Notes: a model not told the origin generated them from the sequence alone. A DNA stretch of 64,000 nt from Aphanothece hegewaldii CCALA 016 (GCF_003007785.1 NZ_PXOH01000024.1:1-64000); one strand, 5' to 3'; positions 29,001-36,009 are shown, counted from the first letter of the stretch. Translations and numbers: made by a program.

Positions 29001-29242
29001 ATACCATCGAAGTCTCTGCGGCAGGTTTCGGCTCAGGTTTAACTGCCAATCGATCCCTAACCACTAATCAGTTTGTTATTGGTACTGCCGCAACCACATC
29101 GGCTCAACGGTTTATCTACAACTCTAGTACAGGTGCATTACTATTTGATGCCGATGGCAGTGCTTCGGGTGCTAGTATTCAAATTACTACTCTAAATACT
29201 GGTTTAGCGATGACTAATCTCGATATTTTTGTCACAGCTTAG
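20060..29242 (+). CDS. giant secreted PPC-repeat / clostripain-like (C11) protease / RTX protein
   Basis: A 3060-aa protein with no N-terminal signal peptide. Residues 1-170 match a domain common at the start of large cyanobacterial exoproteins (LLEEIGHFVD). About 290-415 resembles a CARDB domain. Then come many PPC domains, each with a DWFKF core, a GDLDLELY strand and a GTYYxxV strand. Residues about 2173-2560 are a clostripain-like cysteine peptidase with the His in MWDHGGG (H2289) and the Cys in FDACLMG (C2340). More PPC-like domains follow, then Ca-binding RTX repeats GGxGND (about 2810-2960) and a typical C-terminal type I secretion region. It probably leaves the cell through an ABC exporter, folds with calcium and acts at or outside the surface. 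Residues about 1593-1793 are a non-repeat insert. Confidence 0.88.
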   Translation: MPNLSLSLALEIVQESLISFVSNDRFLAHLALAFGDNFDLTVARTLAQAWRERDFSMIPEIKILSASVINGARGAFAAENNTIYLAEEFIAENANNVPEIASVLLEEIGHFVDSQLNTTDTLGDEGELFSDLVRGVEISETELQRLRLEDDHAAVTIDGQTLQVEQSNYSLGVVQGSLSWNDSVSYSDSYDNWTFQIAATGTSSNYISVTSNSTLVDFVLALYDQYGNFLTSSNQYNYSYNYESLSLSGLSAGTYIAQVYDSYSGQYVYPSSASYTLSINAPQPLADLTLYQPSGWSDGIVISTTSGTTTDAAQITTTDSIYIDWASINQGLGTTGQGFSARLLLDGTVLESWNAPVLDAGLYIYLNDFEIAPLSAGNHTLKLEIDYLNLIAETNESNNIFTKTFTVTGSSIPQDAYEANNSFSTATILQPFDGLKSIPNLSIHNSTDVDIFRFTLTGQTTDENYISTLFSPSEGTVDLELRDSTGTTVLYSAYGSSGWNYIPLLGLSAGTYNIVTGSVNQSTSPNYTLWLNLPNVSSNDRFESNNTFSTPKDLGPVSGFRQENNLSITSSDQDWFKFTISEQTTAQNYISIDFDDSGDLDIALYNSQNQLIDSSSGVDNSEIISLGSLIQGTYYLKVYGYFGSTNDYNLTINAPGTTSSIATDQFEANGGNNTRQTATNLKNFDWGQQVGFKAWENISIGTNDQDWFKFELQATGTLSDYVAIGFDTYQGDLDLELYNASGTLIKSAKGFRDTESISLENLAIGTYYAKVSGYTGKTNPNYTLFINTPGSDRFEENDSRAQATSLTRTTPLQTWDSLSLDDEDWFKITLPNGVTSNDYVSISFDHSQGDIDLELYDSSGTKISSSTGVGNSESISLPTLIYLGNPPSADYYVRVFGYGNATNPNYSLTVNAPISNTGDWLEANNTQATAKDLNTQFSQQLQAGETFIQLGVDAEKPLSIHNNTDKDWFKFTIASAGQLGDYASISFDHTAGDLDLYLYNSPTATTSIRKSEGIANTQTIDLKGLAAGTYYLQVAGYGGATNSAYSLAIQAPFVPKTGDWSESNNTIATAKDLGTIIDTYNKGNLSIHNTTDVDWFKFTLGAKGGLDDRIGINFNHGQGDLDIQLYQADGTTLLGSSSGVTGTEEISLNTLVAGNYYLKVFGYSGATNPDYSLFIEAPEDINGDWAEQNNTIATARDLRNVEGFQTWDTLSIHNTTDVDWFKFTTIGTGDANDVVRIAFDQSLGDLELYVLSAAGNKLYDATGKERKSETINNVEEVSLKGLAAGTYLIQVKGYNGAINPSYQLAINAPDSSTISSDWADKNGSNNTRATAEDLLKLEGTKVFSGLSIHQGGDEDWFKFETVATGIANNAVSINFDRDNGNGDLKLELYNSAGTLITTSNENSNRELISLAGRNAGVYFVRVLGNSTSVTNPSYSLVFDVPEIAEADWIDKGNKPNNSLANAYDLRSINDSLTLSDLSIDTATDQDWFKVVVKQKTNSNQFARIDFNNDEGNLKLELFDASGTVLATSETTENFEQISLAGRDAGTYYVKVSGAANPNYTLTVQGVPDTVADGIEGTTNSPSNPYNLRDLAIGGGRGFEELLQILKFVTEYKQLITQQTITQTAFRDPHRGYNNLESLGLDSNLFRAGVYGSNSYNSYNSYRPSQPADRKVYYDQNGNLYNQNGKYIATSILGRYSYAYGATLQDLKDLSDARNGTIEFVQLPSYEQQISSLPLASGNTASYSDELPIISGSSEQQSSTSFNFSGSQSTSSIDDSYAELESIFIRDRSSGSENVSVIPNLSIHTSTDQDWFKFTLPTEGEDGQYVGLNFDNDLGNLQLELFEAFNTTTNTTEAQYLTYLVDRANGNGDSEQINLAGLAKGDYLVRVRGVNGATNPNYNLIFNAPPALETTGDWAEKGTITNDTSSTAYDLKTVEGGTSLNGLTIHTNTDKDWFQFKTASVGKEGHNVRIDFAHNLGDLDLILYDQNGTVIKGRSETTENYEEIDLKTLPAGTYKVQVLGYKGATNPNYTLSISAPNSTNNLIDPDNLEPNNSFTTATNLDQVNKLSGISGLTIHSSDNDYFKFTTTKLGTASNSLSIAFEHAQGDLQLELYKEGSPNPTLSKFSRGTTNNETIPLDGLAAGTYYARVFGNTTTVANGYQLYIDAPTEAVQTKDEWTIFVYMTGSDLAESAFDDINEMEYAASLLPSNVNITVLWDQSSQLPTYTTGTNPAWGDTGWAVIRPDTDDKKIATTFTLLGEKDTGNPNTLVEFLNIAKTAAPANKYGLIMWDHGGGEIGGFNIDNEGIRTQTNASRLYTDELASALSQVKTGGLNLDLLAFDACLMGMSEVAYALSAYTKVFVASQESEGDTGYDYTTAFSSLLGNPSQVTANDLANSLISSYQQQYQGDRRNWDTLAATDTSQISTFVNALKSFTTAAVGITTASTWDAIHDARDAATSFFQNPNYRDLGQFLQAIATSPNTALSSLKTTAQNAYNALQTLVVNQTLDKRNTEGLSVYLPNSGSIDAGYISRNSAFFTATNWKTFLDAFLTRGTNNGTTLALDWAESNEVAARAYNFNTLIGDGYTFNDLSIHKPSDVDWYRFSIQGTGTTTDRAIITYSNANSQRLTANLYKTENGNRVKHGQTSDTGSGTETLGLSGLASGEYWIEVKGNNIIPQYSLKFDTPGTVSNGNDWIVGNDIPSKAYDLGIIAARSLFTGLQIAPSTLDYFEFETPKNQLVEPGRVTVTVVGTQTVTAELLSNNTSVVTKTGTGNLQLDYPGEPGKTYQLKISGTSAVGYFLDFQPLLVTQGGGPTSGNDTINGTANNDNLTGLAGNDTINGLAGNDTLDGGVGNDSLIGGIGNDTYIVDSASDFVTENSNEGTDTVQSSVTYTLGNNLENLILTGTAAINGTGNTLNNTITGNTVNNNLNGGTGNDTLIGGTGNDTLIGGTGNDSLTGGTGLDRFKFNSRTEGLDQITDFSLADDTIEVSAAGFGSGLTANRSLTTNQFVIGTAATTSAQRFIYNSSTGALLFDADGSASGASIQITTLNTGLAMTNLDIFVTA
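24840..25440 (+). other. in-frame insert interrupting a PPC domain
   Basis: About 200 codons between the RDLAIGGG and VIPNLSIHTSTD parts of a PPC domain show none of the PPC pattern; they are rich in Ser, Tyr, Asn and Gln, with short NSYNSYNS repeats. Downstream of about 25440 codons end in C far more often than upstream, so a recombination joint may lie here. Confidence 0.55.
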
Positions 29243-29283
29243 TGTGGGGAAAATGGCGCACCGCAATCATGCGGATAGAAAGC

Positions 29284-29313
29284 GCGATCGCTTAAGTCAT
29301 TGAAAGCGATCGC
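29284..29313. terminator. hairpin made of two HIP1 sites between converging genes
   Basis: GCGATCGCTT (29284-29293) and AAGCGATCGC (29304-29313) can pair as a 10-bp stem with a 10-base loop. It lies between the ends of the giant gene and the Rpn gene and may act as a two-way terminator, although it lacks a T run. Confidence 0.45.
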
Positions 29314-29328
29314 CTACATAAAAGTTAC

Positions 29329-30171
29329 TCATCTGTTACTTTGTCCTAATAACCAAGTTCTTAAATCGCTTTCTCCAGTAAAATCGAGCAAGGCTTCTCC
29401 TAATCCCTCTAATTGTTCAACTGATAAACTTTGAATCTGTTGGCTTACTTCGGGTCTGATTTGCCCAAAACGACGATTAAGTAAGCGTAGAATCATCCTA
29501 GCTTCTCCTTCTTGGATGCCTTCGGCTTTCCCTTTGACCTCTCCTTTAGCGAGGATATCTTGATAGATTACAGATTCTTTCATGATGTCTTCTCTCAATA
29601 AACTTTGAATCACTGCTTTCTTTAATACTAAACCAGCTAAAATCCCTGTCGCTGCTGCTACGTTACTTTTCTCCCGACGATTCTTGATTGTTTCTAATCG
29701 TTCGGCCACTTTCTCTAATGTCTTAGTTCGATTAGCCGTTTTCCCTAATGTCGCTAGAGGTAACAATCCAGAATAGTTCATCAAATCTTCAGATGGAACT
29801 TCCCATAGACGAATTACCTCAAATTCATGGCGAGTATTCGGAATCACAAAGGCAGTTTGTTCAACTAACTCTGAACCCGTCTTCTTCAAATAGATTACCA
29901 CCTGACGCATCGCCTTGTCTGGGTAACGACGATAAACTCTGGTTCGGTAATCCAACATCCGAAATGGCATTTCAGGATCAGGTTCGGTTTGAAACTCAAT
30001 GTGTAGAACGATTTCCTCGGACTCTAATAAAATTAAGGCATTTGCTCTAATCGGTTCGACAAAGAGTTCGGTTGGACTGAGTTGTGTTAGTGTGATTGCT
30101 TCTCCTAACAACCAACGGGCAAAATCACTACTGTAGGTTTGTGCCAAAAACTTGCAGGTATTGTCATACAT
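29329..30171 (-). CDS. Rpn family recombination-promoting nuclease/putative transposase (DUF4351)
   Basis: A 280-aa protein of the Rpn/PD-(D/E)XK class. The N-terminal part begins MYDNTCKFLAQTYSSDFARWLL and holds the catalytic-type motif ILLESEEIVLHIEFQTEPD (Glu-x-Gln), followed by YRTRVYRRYPDKAMRQVVIYL. The C-terminus is a DUF4351-like segment with LLNRRFGQI and LEGLGEALLDF. A Glu/Gly-rich stretch (GEVKGKAEGIQEGEAR) joins them. Rpn proteins are Mg-dependent endonucleases linked to recombination and, in some cases, phage defence. It is intact and of normal length, and is alone on its strand. Confidence 0.88.
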   Translation of the reverse strand: MYDNTCKFLAQTYSSDFARWLLGEAITLTQLSPTELFVEPIRANALILLESEEIVLHIEFQTEPDPEMPFRMLDYRTRVYRRYPDKAMRQVVIYLKKTGSELVEQTAFVIPNTRHEFEVIRLWEVPSEDLMNYSGLLPLATLGKTANRTKTLEKVAERLETIKNRREKSNVAAATGILAGLVLKKAVIQSLLREDIMKESVIYQDILAKGEVKGKAEGIQEGEARMILRLLNRRFGQIRPEVSQQIQSLSVEQLEGLGEALLDFTGESDLRTWLLGQSNR

Positions 30172-30330
30172 ACAGTAATTTTAGCGGATTGAGTGCTATC
30201 TATCTGCTTTTTGAGTTTTTTTAAGCGATTACTTTGTATTAGTTTCCCTAAGTTGCTCAAGCTATCTCCAAAATAGTTAGTAAATATAAACTTATTAGAA
30301 AGACGATCGCTAGTCGCTAAATGCTTTTTT

Positions 30331-32925
30331 CTACATTTTCGGATGAAGTTTAAACAGCAACTCTGAAGGTCTAGAACACCGTCCGAACTCACGACAATCG
30401 AACACGACTCGACCATCCTTAAATCCAACAACAACGCCTTTAACCTCTGTTATCACATCAATTACGCGATCTCCTATCTCTAAAACTTCTTCCTCATCTT
30501 GTAGTACGTTTTGTGAGACTGGTTGTTCAACCCCCTCACTCTCCCCCTCAATATTAGTGGAGTGTTGAATTAAGTTTTCATCCTCTGTAACTATTGCCTC
30601 ATCAACATTAGACTCAATTTCATTTTCTTCCACAACTTTAGAGTGTTGAACAGTTGTTGAATTGGTGTTGAATAACTGTTGAATCTCCTCAACATCATGA
30701 CTAGCAATACTTTTATCTACTAATTCAACCTTACTAGAGAACTGTGTAGGAGGGGGAGAGTCCACATACACAGAGTTCTCATTTTCCGTAGTACACTCAC
30801 CATTTGTAGTATAGTCGGGCAAGCAATAAACCCACCGACGAGCATTAGTTTGAGATCGCCGTTTCGAGATCATCTGTCTATCCTCCAGTCGGTCAAGCAC
30901 TGTATACAACGACTTGCCGATTCCCAAACAGTTATCAATCTCTTGATATTCCAATCCCTTCGGTGAAAACTGCTTTAACAACTCAATGACTCGTTCTCCC
31001 TGAGAGCGTTTCATTCCTGATTCATCGCCGAACTCACCGATAAAGTTAAAAATCCCATTACTAGCCCATGTGTCTTTCGGGTTAATCTCCAAAGCTAAAG
31101 TCACCGCTTCCCCTTCTCTGGGTTTTAGTTTTAGCCAACGAGTCAAATCTTGCTCATTGTTCGGGTCTGATGCGAGAAGTTGCCAGATGCCCCAAGTCGC
31201 AGCGACAATTCTCGCACTTCCACTAACTTTGTCAATGCCTTTCGCTTCCTTGTCTTTGTTTTGATGATGGATCAAAATCCCTGCTGCACCATAACGACCT
31301 AACAAATCTTTCAACTTGTAAATCGGTCTAGCAAATTCAGCATCTTTCTCATTTAGTCCAGATTCACGAGTAATCGAGGTTAAACTGTCAATAATCACCA
31401 GATGAGGTCGGAAATCTTCTAACTCCTGTTCTAGTGGTGAGAGATCTGATATATCGAGATGGGTCATGATTCTCATGTTTTCCACTTCAGGCAGTAAATC
31501 AAAACCTCTGGCTTTTAACCGTCGTCTGGTGCTATTACCTGATTCATCAGAACTGATCAGTAACACACGTCCCTGCACACCACATTGTTCACCAATGACC
31601 TGAGTCCCTGACAAAACAGCATAGGCGATATCAGTCGCCAGCAGAGTTTTTCCACATTTGGCTTGTGCAGCCAATAGCACCGTTTCACCTTTGGGCAAGA
31701 TCCCAGGAATCACCCATTCAATGGCATCCGTCCCCTGTTCCATGAAATCGGCTAAACCAAATGAGTTAGCTTTGGGTGTAGAATTCTTTTTCTCTAAAGC
31801 CTGACATAATAGTTCAAAATCACGGTTACTAATACGATAGGATGAGCAAATCTGTCCTTTAAGCCGTACTTTATCAAATATATCGGCTGATTGTAGGTAG
31901 GCTTGGATTTCTAGTTTCAATCTATCTGTTGCGGTGGGTTCCGTTTTAGGCTGTAGTTGTTCAGATTGACTGGCACATTGTTCAAGGTGAGCGATAAAAT
32001 CGGTGGCTTTCATCCCTTGCTGAGTTCCCCACGTTACCCAATCGACAAGATCTCCTTTATCGGGTATGTCAGCCCAAATATCGTTAGGATTAAGCATGAT
32101 AATCGCTAAATCAGCTTTTTGACCTGCTAATGTAAGTTTTTTAGCTTTCTCTTTGCCTTCAGCATCATTATCCCGAAACTTAACAATTCCAAGAATGCCT
32201 TTTTCTTTTAGTTGTTGCAGGTGAGCAGCAATTGTACTTTCTCCCCATGATGAACCCTGCCAAGTGATCGCAGCTAATAAGAGCGATCGCGCAACTTCGA
32301 CACATTCTTCTCCCTCTACCGCTAACAGCCATTTTCCCTTAGCATTCTTCACCGCTTCATCAAAACGATAAGGCTGCCATTCACCATCACCTTTTGACCA
32401 TTTGGGTTGACCATTTGGTTTATTATGGCCTTGTCGAATGGTTTTATTGTGACCCTTCGGATGTGAGGTGTCTTTCCATTCAAAACGACTCACCCATTGA
32501 GATTTTGAATAATAGTATCTTGTTTCTGTAGCATGAATAGGTACGCCTTGAGTGATTAGCCATTGTGGAATTTGATTGGGTTTTGGTAATGGGCGATTTT
32601 TTGGAATGCTTGGTAATGTTGCTAGTGTAATCTTTTTGGGCAGATGGGAAAGAAGTGTTTGGCTTTTGGCTGCTTTTCCTTTTATTGCTCCATTTAACGG
32701 CTGCTCTTTCTCCACTACAAATATAGCCCGTCCATCGCTGGCATCTTTGAGGTACTTCCACCCAAGAGGCGCATTGTTAGCATCGGTTCTTCCACAGACG
32801 ATGCCGTAGGCACGCGAAGCTCCCGCGCTTCCACTATCCGAACGATAGCACCAGTCAGGATGAGCGCATAGTGGACACGGATTATTCTTGTTAACTTCTT
32901 TCCATTGATTCGATTCTGATAACAT
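30331..32925 (-). CDS. zinc finger-TOPRIM-RecA-like primase/helicase
   Basis: An 864-aa protein with a phage/plasmid primase-helicase plan. CPLCAHPDWC (about 17-28) with a later VCGR is a zinc-binding finger. WLLAVEGEECVEVA and GIVKFRDNDAEGKEKA (about 200-265) form a TOPRIM-like region. AAQAKCGKTLLA (near 421), LLISSDES and HLVIIDSLTS form a RepA/KaiC-like ATPase (AAA_25). The C-terminal 250 residues hold a winged-helix-like patch (LEYQEIDNCLGIGKSLYTVLDRL) and a long acidic low-complexity tail. The ATG at 32925 has a GGAG 8 bases upstream; a GTG directly before it (32928) is also possible. It probably serves replication of this or an integrated element. Confidence 0.78.
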   Translation of the reverse strand: MLSESNQWKEVNKNNPCPLCAHPDWCYRSDSGSAGASRAYGIVCGRTDANNAPLGWKYLKDASDGRAIFVVEKEQPLNGAIKGKAAKSQTLLSHLPKKITLATLPSIPKNRPLPKPNQIPQWLITQGVPIHATETRYYYSKSQWVSRFEWKDTSHPKGHNKTIRQGHNKPNGQPKWSKGDGEWQPYRFDEAVKNAKGKWLLAVEGEECVEVARSLLLAAITWQGSSWGESTIAAHLQQLKEKGILGIVKFRDNDAEGKEKAKKLTLAGQKADLAIIMLNPNDIWADIPDKGDLVDWVTWGTQQGMKATDFIAHLEQCASQSEQLQPKTEPTATDRLKLEIQAYLQSADIFDKVRLKGQICSSYRISNRDFELLCQALEKKNSTPKANSFGLADFMEQGTDAIEWVIPGILPKGETVLLAAQAKCGKTLLATDIAYAVLSGTQVIGEQCGVQGRVLLISSDESGNSTRRRLKARGFDLLPEVENMRIMTHLDISDLSPLEQELEDFRPHLVIIDSLTSITRESGLNEKDAEFARPIYKLKDLLGRYGAAGILIHHQNKDKEAKGIDKVSGSARIVAATWGIWQLLASDPNNEQDLTRWLKLKPREGEAVTLALEINPKDTWASNGIFNFIGEFGDESGMKRSQGERVIELLKQFSPKGLEYQEIDNCLGIGKSLYTVLDRLEDRQMISKRRSQTNARRWVYCLPDYTTNGECTTENENSVYVDSPPPTQFSSKVELVDKSIASHDVEEIQQLFNTNSTTVQHSKVVEENEIESNVDEAIVTEDENLIQHSTNIEGESEGVEQPVSQNVLQDEEEVLEIGDRVIDVITEVKGVVVGFKDGRVVFDCREFGRCSRPSELLFKLHPKM
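32800..32845 (-). repeat. small dispersed repeat inserted in frame
   Basis: A GC-rich segment containing GATGCCGTAGGCACGCGAAG resembles short interspersed repeats common in cyanobacterial genomes. It lies between the zinc-finger cysteines and encodes SGSAGASRAYGIV in frame, so the finger is stretched but the gene stays open. Confidence 0.5.
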
Positions 32926-33064
32926 CACGATTCTCCAGTAATTGACGTAGAGTTTGAAGTTCTTGGTGAGCGATAAAGCATTGGCATGACAAAACTAGCC
33001 GCTATGTATGCAGCACGATCGCTCACTGGGGGTAGCCAGCTTTTTTCTTGAGTGAATTACTTGG

Positions 33065-33835
33065 TTACTCGCCTAGTAGTCCTTGCCTGGTGCCAGTTCG
33101 AGAGGAGTACTGACGATCTAGCCAAGGCAAAATCTCGCGGGGTAACTTCTGAGCTTTAACAAGACTTGGTTCGGTTAACCATTGACTGTCGCTAACACCG
33201 ATCGTTTCTAACCAGTGACGGCAAGCCTTTGTGTTGGAACCGAAACCATATCTTTTTGCTAGATAGGTTATTCCGATTCCATCGTACTTAGCGACTGCTC
33301 TACCTCGCTCATCGACGGTGACGAGAGTTTCGACTTTTTCAGTGCGGGTGACGATCGCATCAGGTTTACCCAAGATCAACGCAACCATCTCACGACCGTG
33401 CATAGTAGCGATCGCACTGGTCGATAACAATAATCTTTCTTGAGTTTGGGCTAGTTGTAACTCAAGTTTTAGGCGATCGATTTCTTGTGCCTGAGAGGGA
33501 ATTACTTGATTGATGATTGTTTTAGCTTCAGCGAATGCTTTGACCAAGTTTCGTTTGCAACGTCTTACTTGATCCGTGTTCTTACTATAGGTCATTAAAA
33601 CAGTAGCTTGTTCCTCACTCAACCAGACAAAACGTTCAGGACGACCACCTGTTGAACCTTTGAGGGGTTTTCCGTTTTCAAAACGGAATACTCCAAAATC
33701 TTTTTCTATTTCTTCTTGATACTTCAGGAGAATATTGCTAAACCAATCACTATGCTTGATTCCTAATTCAGAAGCAATCAGACGTGAATCGATGACAAGA
33801 AGATCATCATGCTTCTGTACTGTTAAATTGGACAT
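33065..33835 (-). CDS. Rha-family phage regulatory/antirepressor-like protein
   Basis: A 256-aa protein. The N-terminal 110 residues match the Rha regulator pattern: LLVIDSRLIASELGIKHSDW, then RFVWLSEEQATVLMTYSKN and VRRCKRNLVKAF. A helical linker (about 115-150) leads to a C-terminal region with GIGITYLAKRYGFG and PREILPWLDRQY, which looks like a second DNA-binding domain similar to phage antirepressor C-termini. A GGAG precedes the ATG by 6 bases. It sits next to an XRE repressor, the usual phage or plasmid switch pairing. Confidence 0.75.
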   Translation of the reverse strand: MSNLTVQKHDDLLVIDSRLIASELGIKHSDWFSNILLKYQEEIEKDFGVFRFENGKPLKGSTGGRPERFVWLSEEQATVLMTYSKNTDQVRRCKRNLVKAFAEAKTIINQVIPSQAQEIDRLKLELQLAQTQERLLLSTSAIATMHGREMVALILGKPDAIVTRTEKVETLVTVDERGRAVAKYDGIGITYLAKRYGFGSNTKACRHWLETIGVSDSQWLTEPSLVKAQKLPREILPWLDRQYSSRTGTRQGLLGE

Positions 33836-33914
33836 ATAAACTCCGGTTCTCGATGTGCTGGATGTTTCGATGGCGGTCGCGGGATCTCTTGGCGGAGGAG
33901 CGCGATCGCTTCAA

Positions 33915-34145
33915 TTATTGATTTGATTGGTCAAGATTACGAAGAACAAGTAAATCACCAACCTCTTTGCCGAGATAGTCACACAAAATTTCTAAAGTGT
34001 GAACATCAACTCGTTCAAATTTATTGGTAAACAGCTTGTTAATCGTCGTCGGACTTAGCCCAGTTTCCTGAGCTAACTGGCGTTGAGATAACTGAGGATC
34101 TTTTTCAGCCATTAGAACAGCAAGACGACAAAACATTTTCCTCAT
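33915..34145 (-). CDS. XRE/Cro-CI family HTH regulator
   Basis: A 76-aa protein that is almost entirely one HTH_XRE domain: LAVLMAEKDPQLSQRQLAQETGLSPTTINKLF covers helices 1-3, and VDVHTLEILCDYLGKEVGDLL is the typical C-terminal part. It probably represses both directions from the shared control region at 34175-34238, which carries matching inverted repeats. Confidence 0.88.
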   Translation of the reverse strand: MRKMFCRLAVLMAEKDPQLSQRQLAQETGLSPTTINKLFTNKFERVDVHTLEILCDYLGKEVGDLLVLRNLDQSNQ

Positions 34146-34174
34146 GAACTCGTATAACTCTAAGTTAGCACATC

Positions 34175-34238
34175 TTTACTGGAAGCTGTAATAAATTTAC
34201 AGGTAGTTGTTGACATCTGTAACAGCTTCCAGTAAAAT
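34175..34238. promoter_or_regulatory. divergent operator-promoter region
   Basis: TTTACTGGAAGCTG (34175-34188) and CAGCTTCCAGTAAA (34223-34236) are perfect inverted repeats 34 bases apart, and CTGTAA-N5-TTACAG (34186-34202) is a second dyad. Rightward, TTGACA (34210-34215), 17 bases and TAAAAT (34233-34238) form a near-consensus promoter overlapped by one operator arm. A looped or paired repressor, most likely the adjacent XRE protein, fits. Confidence 0.7.
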
Positions 34239-34484
34239 TAAAACATGAAGTTAGAAACAACTCTCTTTTCTCTAGACCAATTCCAGATTTGTTTCTGATT
34301 AATACCTGAAAAATTGAACAACATTTTTTCGGTTTAAGCTTGCGCGAAAGTTCAATACATAAAATCTATCCATCTTTAAATTTTGATGGATCTGGTTGAG
34401 CTATGTAATTTGAACTGAAAAACACAAAAAGAGCGACAACGATCTTTGATCTCTCGCTCTCTATTACAAATAACTACTCTTACT

Positions 34485-34892
34485 ATGACATATTCAACTG
34501 TATTCCAACAAGCCCAAACCCAAACTCCGACAGCTACCTGTGCGGTTTGTCCCTTCTTTAAAGATTACGAAGAACCACGAGGTCGCGGTTGGTGCAATGT
34601 TTTCGATCACCATGTATTCCGTCACCACCCCTGCACCAATACTTGTCGATCGGCTATTCAATCCCTGCTTGACTTAGAACCTGTCACTGTCAGAGTTGAG
34701 TTAGCCAGCAAAGAACTAGATCCCGATGAAGATACCCCTGTTCATCTTCATAGCTTCGTTACAAAAGTGACGGTGAGCAAACCAACAAAGCAGGATGTTG
34801 AAAACGCGATCGCTCTCTTAGGTCACTCCTCTGAATACGATATCGCTTATTACTGGATTCCCCAAGAATTTCAAGAATCAGACGCAATTTAA
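34485..34892 (+). CDS. hypothetical Cys/His-rich protein
   Basis: A 135-aa protein from the ATG at 34485 (an in-frame TTG at 34446 is less likely). CAVCPFFKDY, GRGWCNVFDHH and HHPCTNTC give a cysteine-histidine cluster that could bind zinc or an iron-sulfur cluster. The rest alternates strands and helices, including a VTVSKPTKQDVENAIALLGH segment. It is the first gene of the plus-strand run behind the operator-promoter region. Function unknown. Confidence 0.75.
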   Translation: MTYSTVFQQAQTQTPTATCAVCPFFKDYEEPRGRGWCNVFDHHVFRHHPCTNTCRSAIQSLLDLEPVTVRVELASKELDPDEDTPVHLHSFVTKVTVSKPTKQDVENAIALLGHSSEYDIAYYWIPQEFQESDAI

Positions 34893-34956
34893 GTTTTCTC
34901 CCGTTCTGGGTGAGGGATTATCTCACCCTTTCCTTACTTTATTTGCTGAGGCTATT

Positions 34957-35676
34957 ATGATCACTCTCATCTATTCCATTCCCATCAACTTTGTTAAACT
35001 AATTCGCACGATCGCAACCGCCTATCATCTGGATTTTGACGGCGATTACTTATCTTTAAGGCTAGATCACGATCATTCTGATGATATATTACTGATTGAA
35101 AAATTGGATCAATATCGTGGTGTCGTCTCCTCCTTTAAAACGGAGCAAGGATTAGAAAAGCCAATAATCTCACTTGAATTTCTCATTGAACAGTACGACA
35201 ACTACTCAACTGAGGAGGAAGATTTCTATCCCGAATCTTGGATACCTTTAAGTCTAACAAGCGATCGCCAAGATTCAAGGCTGATTGCTTCTGTAGATCA
35301 AGATGGTAAGCTGACCGCTTATGACGATGTGGCAATGAAGGAAGCATCAGACTTGTGTATCGATTGGTGGCGTGAACTCGAAAAACAGGGATGGCATGAC
35401 AATGGGAAACCAGCCGCCGATGTTACCGCGACAGTACGTTATGCCAAGTATCAGACGATCGCTCAGAAACTTTCCGATGCTCCAGTCATTGAGTTCGATT
35501 CCGAGTACCGCATCAAAGCGAATCGTTTAGGATTGTACGTTTTGGTTAATTCAATTACCAGTGTTTTAACCGAAAAATCAGGCAATGGTCACGAAAATAA
35601 CGCTAAACTGACTGTCTTCGACTTACAAGCCGAAGTTCACCAACTGCAAGTAGAAATACTTAATCAGTTCGGCTGA
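34957..35676 (+). CDS. hypothetical 239-aa protein
   Basis: No domain recognised. The protein is acidic, with a DFDGDYLSLRLDHDHSDD patch near the N-terminus and CIDWWRELEKQGWHDNG in the middle. It lies 64 bases after the preceding gene on the same strand and is probably cotranscribed. Confidence 0.7.
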   Translation: MITLIYSIPINFVKLIRTIATAYHLDFDGDYLSLRLDHDHSDDILLIEKLDQYRGVVSSFKTEQGLEKPIISLEFLIEQYDNYSTEEEDFYPESWIPLSLTSDRQDSRLIASVDQDGKLTAYDDVAMKEASDLCIDWWRELEKQGWHDNGKPAADVTATVRYAKYQTIAQKLSDAPVIEFDSEYRIKANRLGLYVLVNSITSVLTEKSGNGHENNAKLTVFDLQAEVHQLQVEILNQFG

Positions 35677-35735
35677 TTGGTCTAAATCTCACAATCTAAA
35701 CATTCTTGCTATCCTTAAAAAAGATCTTCAATAAC

Positions 35736-36008
35736 ATGAAACCTTTTCACTGGAATCCGACCAAAAATCAACAACTCATTACTCAAAGAGGTCTTTCTTT
35801 TGATGAGGTCGTTCAAGCCATTGCTCAGGGTCAGTTACTTGATCTGATCGAACACCCTAATCCTGAGCAATACTCCCATCAAAAGATCTTCATCGTCAAG
35901 ATTAAAGATTATGTTTATTTGGTTCCTTTTGTGGAAAATGAGTCTGAGATTTTCTTAAAGACCATTATTCCGAGTCGGAAGATGAAAAAGAAATATTTAG
36001 GAGGATAA
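35736..36008 (+). CDS. BrnT-like toxin
   Basis: A 90-aa protein from the ATG at 35736. It begins MKPFHWNPTKNQQLITQRG and continues with LSFDEVVQAI, then KIFIVKIKDYVYLVPFVE and TIIPSRKMKKKYLGG, matching the BrnT/RelE-like fold in which the start reads F-x-W-[DN]-x-x-K. BrnT toxins are ribonucleases. The next gene starts 1 base after its stop and is probably the antitoxin. Confidence 0.68.
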   Translation: MKPFHWNPTKNQQLITQRGLSFDEVVQAIAQGQLLDLIEHPNPEQYSHQKIFIVKIKDYVYLVPFVENESEIFLKTIIPSRKMKKKYLGG

Positions 36009-36009
36009 A

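Noticed and set aside
28441..29064. Minus-strand frames rich in Pro, Val and Ser
   Set aside because: They are the antisense reading of the RTX repeats of the giant gene.
20060..29242. PPC repeats considered as a CRISPR-like or DNA repeat array
   Set aside because: The repeats are only at protein level, with diverged DNA and coding continuity.
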